Shown here: piece by piece, positions 9,948-19,393 of the stretch | How positions within the stretch are numbered: the first letter of the stretch is position 1 | Layout: the number at the start of each line of letters is the position of its first letter | Source of the DNA: Aurantiochytrium sp. KH105 | Lineage: Eukaryota; Sar; Bigyra; Thraustochytrida; Thraustochytriidae | Assembly: GCA_003116975.1 (NCBI GenBank) | Contig: BGKB01000116.1 | Location: 124,001 to 188,000 of the forward strand | Direction of reading: 5' to 3' | DNA length: 64,000 nucleotides | The notes under the pieces: generated by a model | Told to the model about the DNA's origin: nothing | The model's database searches: none | Seen by the model: the letters and a program-made list of their open reading frames with translations, nothing else | Translations under genes and position numbers: made by a program

Positions 9948-11390
9948 TCACGAAAGAGACAGGCAGAGTGAATGCTGGCCTCCGGCAGTGATGGAAGAAA
10001 CCTTAAAGGGAGAAGGGTCGGCCTTTGACTTGATAACGAGTTTTGGCGTTGGCTGATCCTTTGCTGAGCCGTTGCCAAGCTGAGCCATGTCACCGAAGCC
10101 CCACGTGTAGAGGCGATGATCATCCGTGACGACCGCGCACATGTGGCTTCCGCAGCAACCCGACACAACGCGAGCGGGCGGATCAAACTTGACCTTGCAA
10201 GGCTTGCTCGAGAATGAGCCAGCGCCATCGAGGTGATTGGCGTCCAATGGCACGCCAAGCTCGCAGCTGTCTGCGCGACCAAAGGTGTACACGGAACCGT
10301 CACGGCCAATTGCCATGCTGTGATGCTCACCACCATGAATGGCACAGATGCCCTTGTTGTCGAGCGCCTCGACGCGCGTAAGCATGGGAACCTCCTTGTT
10401 CTCGTCGGAAAGAGCAAGCTGACCGTACTGATTGAGGCCGCACGCGAAAACCCGGCTGCGAACTGCCTGCAAGATGAAGGAGTGATGGCTTCCTGCACCC
10501 ACGTAGCGTGCGTTGTTGACAGGAGAGTTCTCGCTATAGAGCATCTTGGCCGGCACGAGATGGTCTTGGTACACCTTTTCCTTTTGGTAAATATGCTTTT
10601 CGTCCTTGAGCGGGGCCACGGGGCGGCCAAGCTGGCCAGCCTCTCCTAGGCCCCAGGCAAAGACGGTACCGTCGCCGCAGAGGACCATAGTGTGGTTGGC
10701 GCCCGAGGCGATTTGCGTGGCACCTCCGTGGCGATCCGCGCCGCTCACCTCGGGAACCTCAAGAGGCTCGAGCTGCGTCGTCTGGAACGAGGACTCGCCC
10801 GAGTCACGTCGAAACCACTTGCGGCCATCCTTGTCAAGATAGCATCCCCAAATGTAAACTTCGCCGTTCATACCGAGGACGGCCGAGTGTGCATCGCCAG
10901 CACTGACCTGAACAGCAAAGATCTTGTTTTGCAGAGAGCGAACAATGCCCGGGAAGTTTTCCTCATCTCCAGTGGTCTTGCGGCCAAGCGTTTCATTGTC
11001 CGAGCAGCCCCAGCTCACGACGGAGCCATCCGCTGCGTCAATGGCGAGGTTGTGCATGCCGCCAGCGGAAACACAGCACAAGTCCATGTCCTGAATTTTG
11101 GGAATGGGCGCGGGACGCTTCAAGAAGGTCTTGTCCATCGAGTCGTCCTCGTCCTGTCCGAGGCCGAGCTGGCCGCAGTCACCTGTGCCAAACACATATG
11201 CGGTGCCCTGCGTGCAAAACTTTTCCTTGAGAAGCTGCGCGTGCGACACGTAGTCAAGCATGCCTTCTTCCCAGTTCGCGCATGGGTTTGCCTGGTCGTT
11301 GTTGTGCACCCATTGTCTGAACGTGCGGTTGAGGCACGCCACTTGCCTCCCATACTCGGCCTCGAGCTCGTCGTTGCGCTTCCTTTTCAT
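9948..11390 (-). CDS. RCC1: RCC1-family seven-bladed propeller, probable Ran guanine-nucleotide exchange factor
   Basis: 480 residues from ATG at 11390. Seven RCC1 repeats begin near residues 62, 122, 176, 241, 312, 365 and 425; typical cores are VFGTGDCGQLGLG, VFAWGLGEAGQLG and LYTWGFGDMAQLGNG. A basic patch right at the N terminus (MKRKR) fits a nuclear localisation signal, as in true RCC1, which binds chromatin and loads Ran with GTP. The insertion after blade 4 (about residues 262-295) is longer than usual. Length and one-domain layout favour the Ran exchange factor over the many RCC1-like proteins that carry extra domains, but that assignment is not proven. Divergent from ISY1 across ~800 bp. 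Confidence 0.88.
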   Translation of the reverse strand: MKRKRNDELEAEYGRQVACLNRTFRQWVHNNDQANPCANWEEGMLDYVSHAQLLKEKFCTQGTAYVFGTGDCGQLGLGQDEDDSMDKTFLKRPAPIPKIQDMDLCCVSAGGMHNLAIDAADGSVVSWGCSDNETLGRKTTGDEENFPGIVRSLQNKIFAVQVSAGDAHSAVLGMNGEVYIWGCYLDKDGRKWFRRDSGESSFQTTQLEPLEVPEVSGADRHGGATQIASGANHTMVLCGDGTVFAWGLGEAGQLGRPVAPLKDEKHIYQKEKVYQDHLVPAKMLYSENSPVNNARYVGAGSHHSFILQAVRSRVFACGLNQYGQLALSDENKEVPMLTRVEALDNKGICAIHGGEHHSMAIGRDGSVYTFGRADSCELGVPLDANHLDGAGSFSSKPCKVKFDPPARVVSGCCGSHMCAVVTDDHRLYTWGFGDMAQLGNGSAKDQPTPKLVIKSKADPSPFKVSSITAGGQHSLCLSLS

Positions 11391-12198
11391 CGTGCTCGCG
11401 CGCAGTCAGGGGAGCCCCTGTCTTAACTCTGCTGCACTGCCTTACTGCCGCTGCAGACGAGCGAGGTCAAGCGAGCCCTCTTGCCGAGGCCGCCTTCGCA
11501 GTGCAGCCCTCTCGAGGCTCTCGCCGTCGTCGTCGTTGCCGCTCTGCTTGTGCTTGTGGCCAAAGAGGCGCGCGGGGGCACTGCGCGACTATTTCCGCCT
11601 ATCTTCCGCCGCCTCCGCGGCCTTTACCCTACCTTTCTGGCCAAGCGGCGCGCACGTGTGCAGCGTACCCCCCGAGAGACAAGTCGGCCAAAGACCTTGT
11701 CGCAAGTGGACTTTCGGGCGGGGCAAGTGCAGAAAGGCGCGCATAACGCACTTTGGCGTGCCCGGCTGAGTCGAGACAAGACGCGAGAAAGCAAAGCGAC
11801 TACGACCGCGACGACCACGCGCGCAGGCAACGCGGGCGGGCGCGGGCGAGCGACGCGGGCGGCGGCGGCGACGAGGAGAGGCGCGGCGCGGCACGGCTGC
11901 GCGGAGCTCACCGGCGTCTCGGTCTTCTTGGTTGCTGCGTCGCAGCGAGGCGGGGCTGCTCGAGCGGGAAGGAGGGAAAGAAAAGGCGCATCCACGCGCC
12001 GCTTGCCGTACGCAGCGGCAGTATACGCAGCAAGCAGTACACGCAACAGCAGTGTACGAAGCAAGGGGCCAAGGGTGAATCGACGTCGAGCGTGGTCCTG
12101 ATCTGATCATCTCCTTTATCTTTTCCCTTCTTCGTTGACACGCACAAACACACGCAGAGCGCGAGCAGAGCCGTAGAAAAACAAGAAATCCAAGGACC
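11391..12198. promoter_or_regulatory. Divergent promoter region, RCC1/ISY1
   Basis: 808 bp of very GC-rich sequence between two divergently transcribed genes. Long frames here are composition artefacts. No clear TATA box. Confidence 0.5.
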
Positions 12199-12978
12199 AT
12201 GTCGCGCCGCAAGGTCGTCCAGATGGGCACCCTGAACAGGTGGATGTCCTTCCAGCAGCAAGTGCGGCTCGGACAGGATCAAAAGGATCGCTCGAAAAAC
12301 CCCGAGTCGTGCAAGAACCTCGATGACGCGCACCGCTTTCGACGCGCCGTCATGAGGGAGATCTCACAAAAGCTCACGCAAGTACAAATGGCGTCGCTTG
12401 GTGAACATCGGCTGCGCGAACTCAACGACGAGATCAATAAGCTCATGCGCGAACGATTCGCCTGGGAACGGCAGATTCTCAAACTTGGAGGCCCTGATTT
12501 GAGGAATCATGCATCCTCTGGGAAAACGTACAAATACTTTGGCGCGGCACGCGAGCTCCCACAAGTGCGTGAGCTCCTCGCACGACCAGAGGTCAAACCT
12601 GCAGTCTCGAAGAAACGCAAGCGGGACGATATCATGCGCACCATCACCCCTGCCTATTACCACTCTGTTGATGACACTCGCGACGATCCAATGGGACTTT
12701 TGGACGCTGAAGCCCGCGAGGAGAGCGAAATTCGTGCCGAGCGCATCGCAGAAGAGGATCCGATTCCGCCGAATGCCGAGCAGGAGGCCGCAGAGGCCGC
12801 AGAGAAGTTGGAGGCTAGTGCTTCGCCGTTTGAGCAGCTCATGCTTCGTACAGCACACTACTCGTCGCTGTCATTTTTGTCTGTGGAGCAGCGCAAAGAT
12901 CTCGACACATCCAAAGCCATGGAAAAGGTCATTGTGGAGCGAAAACGCAAGGAGCTCATGGACAAGTACCTTCTTTGA
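12199..12978 (+). CDS. ISY1: ISY1-like pre-mRNA splicing factor
   Basis: 259 residues from ATG 12199. ISY1 is a component of the Prp19-associated (NTC) spliceosome, acting around the first catalytic step. Visible family blocks: REISQKLTQVQMASLGEHRL (about 54-73), LNDEINKLMRERFAWERQI (about 75-93), GGPD, and YKYFGAARELPQVREL (111-126), all close to the animal/fungal protein. A basic KKRKRDD cluster at about 138-144 may be a nuclear signal. An acidic Ala/Glu-rich linker follows, and the end (VERKRKELMDKYLL) matches the conserved basic C-terminal helix. Length is normal. Presence of this factor implies the organism splices introns even though the genes here have none visible. Confidence 0.93.
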   Translation: MSRRKVVQMGTLNRWMSFQQQVRLGQDQKDRSKNPESCKNLDDAHRFRRAVMREISQKLTQVQMASLGEHRLRELNDEINKLMRERFAWERQILKLGGPDLRNHASSGKTYKYFGAARELPQVRELLARPEVKPAVSKKRKRDDIMRTITPAYYHSVDDTRDDPMGLLDAEAREESEIRAERIAEEDPIPPNAEQEAAEAAEKLEASASPFEQLMLRTAHYSSLSFLSVEQRKDLDTSKAMEKVIVERKRKELMDKYLL

Positions 12979-14000
12979 TCTCGTTGCATACGCAACACTG
13001 CATTCACGCAACCATACTTCTTTTTCTGTCAGTTCTGGACGGACACGTCCATGTGTACCGGCTTCCTGTCATGCGTACGACTCTTTATCACACTATCTAC
13101 TATTGAGCTGTATGATAAAGCAGAGTAAGCACTGCCAGACCATAGGAAGACTCGATTCTTCCGACACACAACTTGTGTTGCTGCTGTAACAAATTTGAGC
13201 TCACTTTTCTGGCTTCTTTCTTTGTTAGCATCGCCCACGATGAGCTCGTGAATTGAGTCTCGCCATTCTGCTACTTCTCGCAATGCCTGCTATTTGAGCA
13301 AAGCGTTTCCGCGGCTCGCATACGTGCGAAAAAAGCAGACAGATCTTTGAGTGCTGCTGCACTGGATTGGTAGATTCTTCAGGGCACAATTTCTCTCTAA
13401 AAGATACGCGTATCCATTCGTGTCTTCACACACACACAAAAAAGAAAGAAAGAATGACTAAGGATCGATTCTTGATTCGCACCACGAACAATTTCTTCTT
13501 TTATGCATTTGCAGCGAGCTGAGCAGCTTTCCTGGAACACGCCTGGCTGACTGACTGACTGACTGACTGACTCCCCATCAGTCGACCCGCTATCTGCCTC
13601 TCATCAGACTCTCGCTCTCGCGTGCGCGCTTTCTCGCTCTCTCGCTCTCTGCTGGACAGTGACGACATACGTTGATGCGCGCACGTGCACGCTCGCACGG
13701 CCGTCCTCGAAATCCGGACCGGCAGCAAGGCCGGATCACAAGTGCGGGGGCGCGTCGTCGGCGACCAAATCTTGGGCGCGCCACAATTTTGGTTTGACAG
13801 CCAAGCAGAAAGTTGAACGCTTCCGGCAGAGCAAACTTGCTTCGCGAAAAAGGAGAGCGCGCGCCGCCTCGTCCCCGCTGACCTCGTCCGCCGCACCGTC
13901 TGCGCGAAGCTAGGTTTCGGGAAGGCAGACGTGGAGACAGAAAGGGAGGGCGAGAGTTAGACGCAGGCAGAACACGATCGACAGCGGCAAGCACTGCACC
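12979..14000. other. Intergenic, 3' flank of ISY1 and 5' flank of the phosphatase gene
   Basis: About 1 kb. It holds a (GACT)n microsatellite at 13547-13572 and a run of CTCTCG repeats near 13615-13650. No gene supported. Confidence 0.6.
13547..13572. repeat. (GACT)n microsatellite
   Basis: Six to seven perfect tandem GACT copies. Confidence 0.95.
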
Positions 14001-14864
14001 ATGGGCGGGCGCAAGCTTCTCGACGTGTACAAGAACTTCGTGCTTGACTGCGACGGCGTGCTATGGCACTCCGCGACGGCCATCGCCGGCAGCGTGGAGG
14101 CGGTCTCGCGGATGCGCGCCGCCGGGAAGCGCGTCGTGTTTGTGACGAACAACTCGACGAAGTCGCGACAGGCGTACCTGGACAAGTTTGAGGCACTCAA
14201 GTTTGAGGGCGTTGAGGTCGAGCACATCAACACGTCTGGCTCTGCTGCGGCGGAATTATGCAAGCTCGGTGGCCACAAAAAGGTCTTTGCTATTGGTGAG
14301 CCCGGTCTGATGGAGGAGTTCAAGGCAGTCGGCGTGGAGACCGTCGAGGTGTCCAGCGATGCGAAGACCGGCATGGATGAGGCAGAGTTTGAGGACGCCA
14401 AGCTCGAGGAAGGCGTCAGCGCCGTCGTTGTGGGCTGGGATCGTAACTTTTCGTTTCGCAAGCTTTGCCTGGCCTCACTCTACATTCAGGCCGGTGCCAA
14501 GCTGATCGCGACCGGCTTGGACCCCAGTGATAAGGTCGGGGGCAAGTCCATGCCTGGCAACGGGTGTAACGTGAATGCCATTCAGTACAGCGTAGATGAC
14601 CCTCAAGGCGAGCACACAACCGTGGCAGGCAAGCCTAATTCTCACCTCATGGAGAACATTCTCAACAAGTACAACTTTACTGGCAGCGAGACCCTCATGG
14701 TCGGCGATCGCCTCGACACGGACATCAAGTTTGCCGAAGGTCAGGCCAAGAGTCTGCTCGTTTTGAGTGGGTGCACTCCGATTGAGGAGTATGAGTCGCG
14801 CACCGACGTCAAGCCCACGCACGTTGCCGCAGACCTTGCAACAGCTCTGGACATGGAAATTTAG
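14001..14864 (+). CDS. HAD-superfamily (IIA) phosphatase, phosphoglycolate / p-nitrophenyl phosphatase type
   Basis: 287 residues from ATG 14001. Motif I is VLDCDGVLWHS with the nucleophile and acid/base aspartates at residues 16 and 18. Motif II follows at VTNNSTKSR (about 49-57), the C2-type cap is central, and motif IV is VGDRLDTDIKFA (about 234-245). This is the PGP/PDXP branch, whose members dephosphorylate 2-phosphoglycolate, related metabolic side-products, or pyridoxal phosphate. The NNST block and the 287-residue length suit PGP slightly better. No targeting peptide is evident, so it is probably cytosolic. Substrate cannot be fixed from sequence alone. Confidence 0.92.
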   Translation: MGGRKLLDVYKNFVLDCDGVLWHSATAIAGSVEAVSRMRAAGKRVVFVTNNSTKSRQAYLDKFEALKFEGVEVEHINTSGSAAAELCKLGGHKKVFAIGEPGLMEEFKAVGVETVEVSSDAKTGMDEAEFEDAKLEEGVSAVVVGWDRNFSFRKLCLASLYIQAGAKLIATGLDPSDKVGGKSMPGNGCNVNAIQYSVDDPQGEHTTVAGKPNSHLMENILNKYNFTGSETLMVGDRLDTDIKFAEGQAKSLLVLSGCTPIEEYESRTDVKPTHVAADLATALDMEI

Positions 14865-15085
14865 ACGAGATAGATAACAACAACGTGAAATCGAGTAGGA
14901 GTAAGGATAACATATCTTTTTTCGCTATTTACGTAGAACTTTTTCGAGCCAGGCAGCTCCACGAGATGGCCAAGTCTACCTGACATGGAGGGTTCCTACC
15001 CGCCAGGTTGGCCAGACTATCCTATGTGTAAATGAAGCAAAAGAGCAAAAAAAGAAAAGGGGGGAAATAGATCGAAAACAGTAGA

Positions 15086-15610
15086 TTAGAAGCGGCGGCT
15101 CTTTGGTGCCTGGTTCTTAGCATTTGCCGCGGTCGCGGCGCGGGGGCCCTTTGCGGCACCAGCCTTTGCAACAGCGGCCTTCTTGGCCTTGGCCTTGTCA
15201 ACAGCCTTCTTTTGCGCCTTGGTAAAGGTGCCAGCCACAAAAGCAGGGTTCTTCTGCTTGAGAGCGCGCTCAATCTTCTTGAGAAGCATCGAGTTCGGGA
15301 TGGCCTTGCCGGCCTCGTAGTCCTGAATAATGTTCGCCTTGAGGTTGCAGGCCGTGGCGAGCTCCTTTTGGGTCATCCCCGCCTTCGTTCGCTCCTGCTG
15401 GAGCAGCTTCTTGAGCTCCAGCGAGACCTTGGCATTTGCAAAGCTCTCCGAGTCCTCCTCCACGCGCGCCGCGTGCGAGGGCCCGGCGGCGGCCTGCGTG
15501 TTGCCGCCGGCGCCGACCTTCTTCTCCGTGTCGAGGAGGCCCGACCGCGCGGCCGACGCCTTGCTCGGCGCCTTCGACCACGTCACGTCGGCCCAGTCCT
15601 GGTGCTCCAT
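15086..15610 (-). CDS. MBF1: Multiprotein-bridging factor 1 (MBF1/EDF1)
   Basis: 174 residues. I chose the ATG at 15610 (MEHQDWADVTW) because this is where family similarity begins; the frame is open upstream but that extension is low complexity. Residues 1-70 form the MBF1 N-terminal domain, starting with the typical tryptophan-containing DWADVTWSK. Residues 73-117 form a cro/C1-type helix-turn-helix (GMTQKELATACNLKANIIQD, then YEAGKAIPN). The tail is Lys/Ala-rich and longer than in yeast or human (~150 residues). MBF1 bridges transcription factors to TBP and also binds stalled, collided ribosomes. Divergent from the gene at 16629 across about 1 kb. Confidence 0.95.
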   Translation of the reverse strand: MEHQDWADVTWSKAPSKASAARSGLLDTEKKVGAGGNTQAAAGPSHAARVEEDSESFANAKVSLELKKLLQQERTKAGMTQKELATACNLKANIIQDYEAGKAIPNSMLLKKIERALKQKNPAFVAGTFTKAQKKAVDKAKAKKAAVAKAGAAKGPRAATAANAKNQAPKSRRF

Positions 15611-16628
15611 CTTCGCCCGCTCCTCTCCTCTCCTGCTCTCCTCTCCGCCCGCCGCGCCGCGCCTCTCCGCTCCGCTGCCCGCGAGTCCCGCCCCGAGTCT
15701 GCGCACGCGACCTTCGCGAACGACGGCTTCTCCGGCTTGACGTTCGCGATCTGCTGCTGCTTCTTCTGCTTCGATCGTCGATGATGCGGCCCACGCTCGG
15801 GAGGGGCGCGCTGCGAGTCCCCGGTTCCGCGTCTGTTCCCCGCTTCGCTGCTTTCAGGGAGCCAGTTAGAGCAGAACGTTCTGCGTGGGTGCTGCAAAGG
15901 TTCCGAAGTAGGGTGCGCGCGCGAAAGACTCGCGGGAGGGCACCTCCCTGCGCCGTGTGCTTCCGCGAGCGTCACTTGACTTCTTTGTCGAGGACGGCGC
16001 GATTAGTGATCGCATCCTGCGTGCGATTCCTGCAGAAGGCGCGTCAACGCAGACTCGCAATGCGGACGCAAGGCCTCTCTTTCCCCCCGTTCAGATCTTC
16101 GAAAGTCTTGGGCGCTGCTCGTACTTCTAGTGCAGTGCAAGTTGTCGAGAAAAGGCGGGACGGATGTGCATGTCCGAAGAAGCGGCCGCGACGCGACCAT
16201 CGACATTCAGATTCGACCTTGGGGTCGAGAGATCTTTCTCACCCCTGCCTGTCAGGCTTGCTGCAAACTGGAAGACGTTCGCATCGTTTCTTGCACAGAC
16301 CTCGGGATGATGTGCAGGAACCAACATGGATGATGTTCGAGGTCAGTCAGTTATGCGCCTTTCGAGCTCCACAATTTCCCTCTGCTTCTTCTCGAGGCAA
16401 GTCATCGCTCGTCGCCATCCAGTCATATTCATCGCACATCGCCAGCAACCTGCGGCAAAAGCCAGCCAGGTTTGGCCTCTATAGAGCATCTCGCTCAGGC
16501 TGGCATCTTTTGCCAGGATACTGCCCCGCTGATACTGCTTGTGCCAAAACATGTGCAACCTGCAGTCTCGAATTGCCCAGTTTTTCGCGGAGACAGGACG
16601 CGCGCGCGCGACCGCGAGGCCGGAGAGA
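15611..16628. promoter_or_regulatory. Divergent promoter region, MBF1 / small membrane protein
   Basis: About 1 kb of GC-rich DNA with overlapping shadow frames on both strands. I see no separate gene and no clear TATA box. Confidence 0.45.
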
Positions 16629-17018
16629 ATGATGCTGCTCGCGCGGCGCGCGGTACTGACGTCGCGCCTGGCCAGTGCCGGCGCTCGGGGCGGCCGAGGC
16701 CGGCTGCTCGCGACGGACTCTCGTGTGCAACAGGGCCAAGCGGCCAAGCATGCAGCTGCAGCGCCAGAGGCCGCGGCCCAAGGCGCTGGCTCAGGCGCGA
16801 ACGCTACGGGCGCCAAGCCGAGAAAGAACAGCTCGGGCATGTCAGCATCTGATGTCGCCATTATGCTGGTGCTCTGCGGCGGGTCGACGGTATATCTCGT
16901 GAACGAGGTAAAGGACATGGAACCCATCCAGCCCAAGGGCGCCAAGAACAAGGCAAAACCAAGCCCGCCCCCTGCTGATGCGTCCGCAGACGCACCAGAG
17001 GCTCCGAAGAGCGCCTAG
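16629..17018 (+). CDS. Small single-pass membrane protein, probably mitochondrial
   Basis: 129 residues from ATG 16629; this start gives an Arg/Ala/Leu-rich, acid-free N terminus (MMLLARRAVLTSRLASAGAR) that looks like a mitochondrial presequence, whereas the in-frame upstream ATG at 16539 does not. An Ala/Gly linker follows, then one hydrophobic segment (SDVAIMLVLCGGSTVYLVNEV, about residues 72-92) and a short Lys/Pro-rich tail. Size and layout resemble small accessory subunits of inner-membrane complexes. I cannot name a family. Inferred location: mitochondrial inner membrane. Confidence 0.7.
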   Translation: MMLLARRAVLTSRLASAGARGGRGRLLATDSRVQQGQAAKHAAAAPEAAAQGAGSGANATGAKPRKNSSGMSASDVAIMLVLCGGSTVYLVNEVKDMEPIQPKGAKNKAKPSPPPADASADAPEAPKSA

Positions 17019-17469
17019 ACACTTGCCGTCCAGACTTCGCTGCAGAGAGGATATTCAAAGATTTTGATGTACACAGACACCAAGCAAACCCAACAATAAC
17101 AAGCCGACGCAGATGAAAGAATTGTGCGAGCGAGGCAAATGGCAGCAGCACTCGCAAACGCATTCAATCTATTAGCATAAAAAACACAAAAACACAAAAA
17201 TGTGCTGTCTGACTGTAACATTAAACCCTATCATTTAAAATTTAGGCATGGGCGACGTCTTTCGTCTCGCCCCCCCCCCCCCCCGAAAGAAGCATCACGT
17301 AAACTTGGGTTGGATAAATCGAACCACCCACAAGTAGCACTCGAGACAATGCCGTAGACACACGTCAAAGCCATCACAGGAAAGAAGCGACTAACATTCT
17401 AGCCCTCGTCCGGTTTGGTCTTGGATTCCGCCTGCTTGCCAGGCTTCCTTCCCACAAGCATGCGTTGCA
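17019..17469. other. Convergent 3' interval with a poly-C tract
   Basis: Contains a run of 15 C at 17270-17284 and otherwise ordinary 3'-UTR-like sequence between the 16.6 kb gene and the NIPA-like gene. Confidence 0.6.
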
Positions 17470-18858
17470 TCACACCACAGAAACCGTATTCGACGGTGCT
17501 TCCAAGAAGCTGCCGGTACTTTCGGCGCCGGGCGAGCGCGGATCGATGTCCTGCACAGTGGGCGCCCGATCAGAGTTTTCGTCCTCCGTTTCGGCAGCAG
17601 CTGCCTGACGCGCAACCGCGCCAGACTCATCATTATTCTGACGCGGCTTGAAAACAAAGAGTAGGATACCACAAATGGTGATAAGGATGCCAAGCGTGAA
17701 CAATGAGACCTGCTGAGCCGAAAAATCATCAAACTCGCCATAAAAGAGAGCACCCATGGTCACGGACGAAATGATGAACATCGCGTTGTAAAGAGGAAAC
17801 ACGAGAATCGCGTCATATCGAGACATGCCCTTGTTGAGCATGGAGAGCTGCGAGATTGCTAAGATGAGCGTCGCAAGAATAAAGACGTACGGGTACCACG
17901 TTGTCCACGCGCTTTGGCCTTCCTCACTGCCATCGAACACGCTCGTCTTCATGAGCACGCCAACAGCTTTGAAGAAAATATTTTGGAGCGCGCCAAGCCC
18001 CCCCGACACAAATCCATAATAGAATGGGCGCATTGCAAAGTTCGCATAAGCAAGCTTGGTGCACCAAGGGTCCGCCGCGGGCGAGGCTACCGCCACGTGG
18101 GTGCCGACAGTGCCTGGCTTGATGGTAACCAATTTGGAAGGATTACGCAGCTCTGCCTTGGCAACGTCTCCGTCAATTTCGATGTCTTCGAGCACGATCG
18201 AAGAGCACGTGGCTGAATTTTTCTCCACAAGATTCCCAGTCAGTGCATCTTGCTTTTCTTCTCCAGCATCACCTTCTGCCGAATTGTTATCCTCCGTCGT
18301 CTTCACCACGGCAGAGGGAGTTTTGTCCGCTAGGTTTTGCTTGAGAGGGTCCGTGAAGAGAAGCGAGCATGTCATGAGAAACATAATGACGCCGAGGGTG
18401 ACGACACCAACAAGAAAGGAAGGCGAACGAAAAAACCCGAGCAGGTCACTGAGCACGTACGACTCCGAATCATGGTTCCCCGTCACTGTTGTCAAAGTAC
18501 ATCCAACGAAGACGATGATGCTGGCGATGATATCAATTTTGTAGACCTTTTCCTTGAGAATGCATGGCGCGAAGAATTGATTCATGATGAGCGTGAGTCC
18601 TGCGAATGGGACGACGAGGCTTTGTGCAGCAAAGCTGAAAGCAAAAAAGTCAAAGGGGAACGGAAAAAGACCCATCATGATGAAAGAGGCCCACCAACAC
18701 GGCGAGCACACGATTCCAAGCATAACGGGGTACTTTTTGTCGTCAGGAAGCGCCTGATTTTGATTGTGCGCATATTTTTGGAAAATTAATCCCAGACAGC
18801 TCAGCACCGAGCTTGCGATGCTAAAGGTGACGCCCACTACCCACTCGGACTCGCCCAT
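17470..18858 (-). CDS. NIPA-like magnesium transporter (DMT superfamily)
   Basis: 462 residues from ATG at 18858. About nine membrane segments, beginning with VVGVTFSIASSVLSCLGLIF. The stretch SLVVPFAGLTLIMNQFFAP matches the signature region of the NIPA family (DUF803), whose animal members carry Mg2+ and localise to early endosomes and the plasma membrane. Unlike human NIPA1/2, a long hydrophilic loop (about residues 175-265, Asp/Glu/Ser-rich) separates TM5 from TM6, and the C-terminal ~65 residues form an acidic/Ser-rich cytosolic tail. Both are likely regulatory. It runs in the same direction as the amino-acid transporter downstream in coordinates, with 535 bp between. Confidence 0.88.
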   Translation of the reverse strand: MGESEWVVGVTFSIASSVLSCLGLIFQKYAHNQNQALPDDKKYPVMLGIVCSPCWWASFIMMGLFPFPFDFFAFSFAAQSLVVPFAGLTLIMNQFFAPCILKEKVYKIDIIASIIVFVGCTLTTVTGNHDSESYVLSDLLGFFRSPSFLVGVVTLGVIMFLMTCSLLFTDPLKQNLADKTPSAVVKTTEDNNSAEGDAGEEKQDALTGNLVEKNSATCSSIVLEDIEIDGDVAKAELRNPSKLVTIKPGTVGTHVAVASPAADPWCTKLAYANFAMRPFYYGFVSGGLGALQNIFFKAVGVLMKTSVFDGSEEGQSAWTTWYPYVFILATLILAISQLSMLNKGMSRYDAILVFPLYNAMFIISSVTMGALFYGEFDDFSAQQVSLFTLGILITICGILLFVFKPRQNNDESGAVARQAAAAETEDENSDRAPTVQDIDPRSPGAESTGSFLEAPSNTVSVV

Positions 18859-19393
18859 AGTAAATCAGTCTCGCGCCAGTGCGCAACAAGAGATATGCTT
18901 GCGCGCTTTCTTGTCGTAGCTAGCTAGCCAGCCAGCTCGTTCGCGGTCCTCGCTCGGAAAAGTGCTCTATACCTTCCAGGTTCCACTGGGTCCGTCAAGA
19001 GAACTCTCTCTCTCTCTTTCTATCTCTATCTCGGTCTCTGCGCCTGAAGCCGCGCGGCTTGGGGCGCAAAAGCCGCAGACGCACGCGCAAACGACGATAG
19101 ATATGCCCACCCACCCGCCCACGTGAGTTTGCTTGCAGCTGCGCAAGCAAACATGCGCCCCCCTCAAAATATGAATGTTGGAGTTTGCATCACAGAAGAG
19201 GTCCGTTGGCCAACCCCGAACCCATAGGAGTACCTTAGGCTTCAAATAGCATTGGTACCCTCCCTCCCTTCATACGGCCCAAATCAAGGTTGTGTCGATG
19301 ACTCCCTGCCAAATGAGCTTGCGCAGCGCCATTATTTGACGATGAATCAAATGGATGGTGAGTGTGGTGCAACATTCTGTCCCGCACTTCCAG
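18859..19393. other. Interval between two minus-strand transporter genes
   Basis: 5' flank of the NIPA-like gene and 3' flank of the AAAP transporter. Contains a CT-rich stretch near 19003-19035. No gene seen. Confidence 0.55.
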
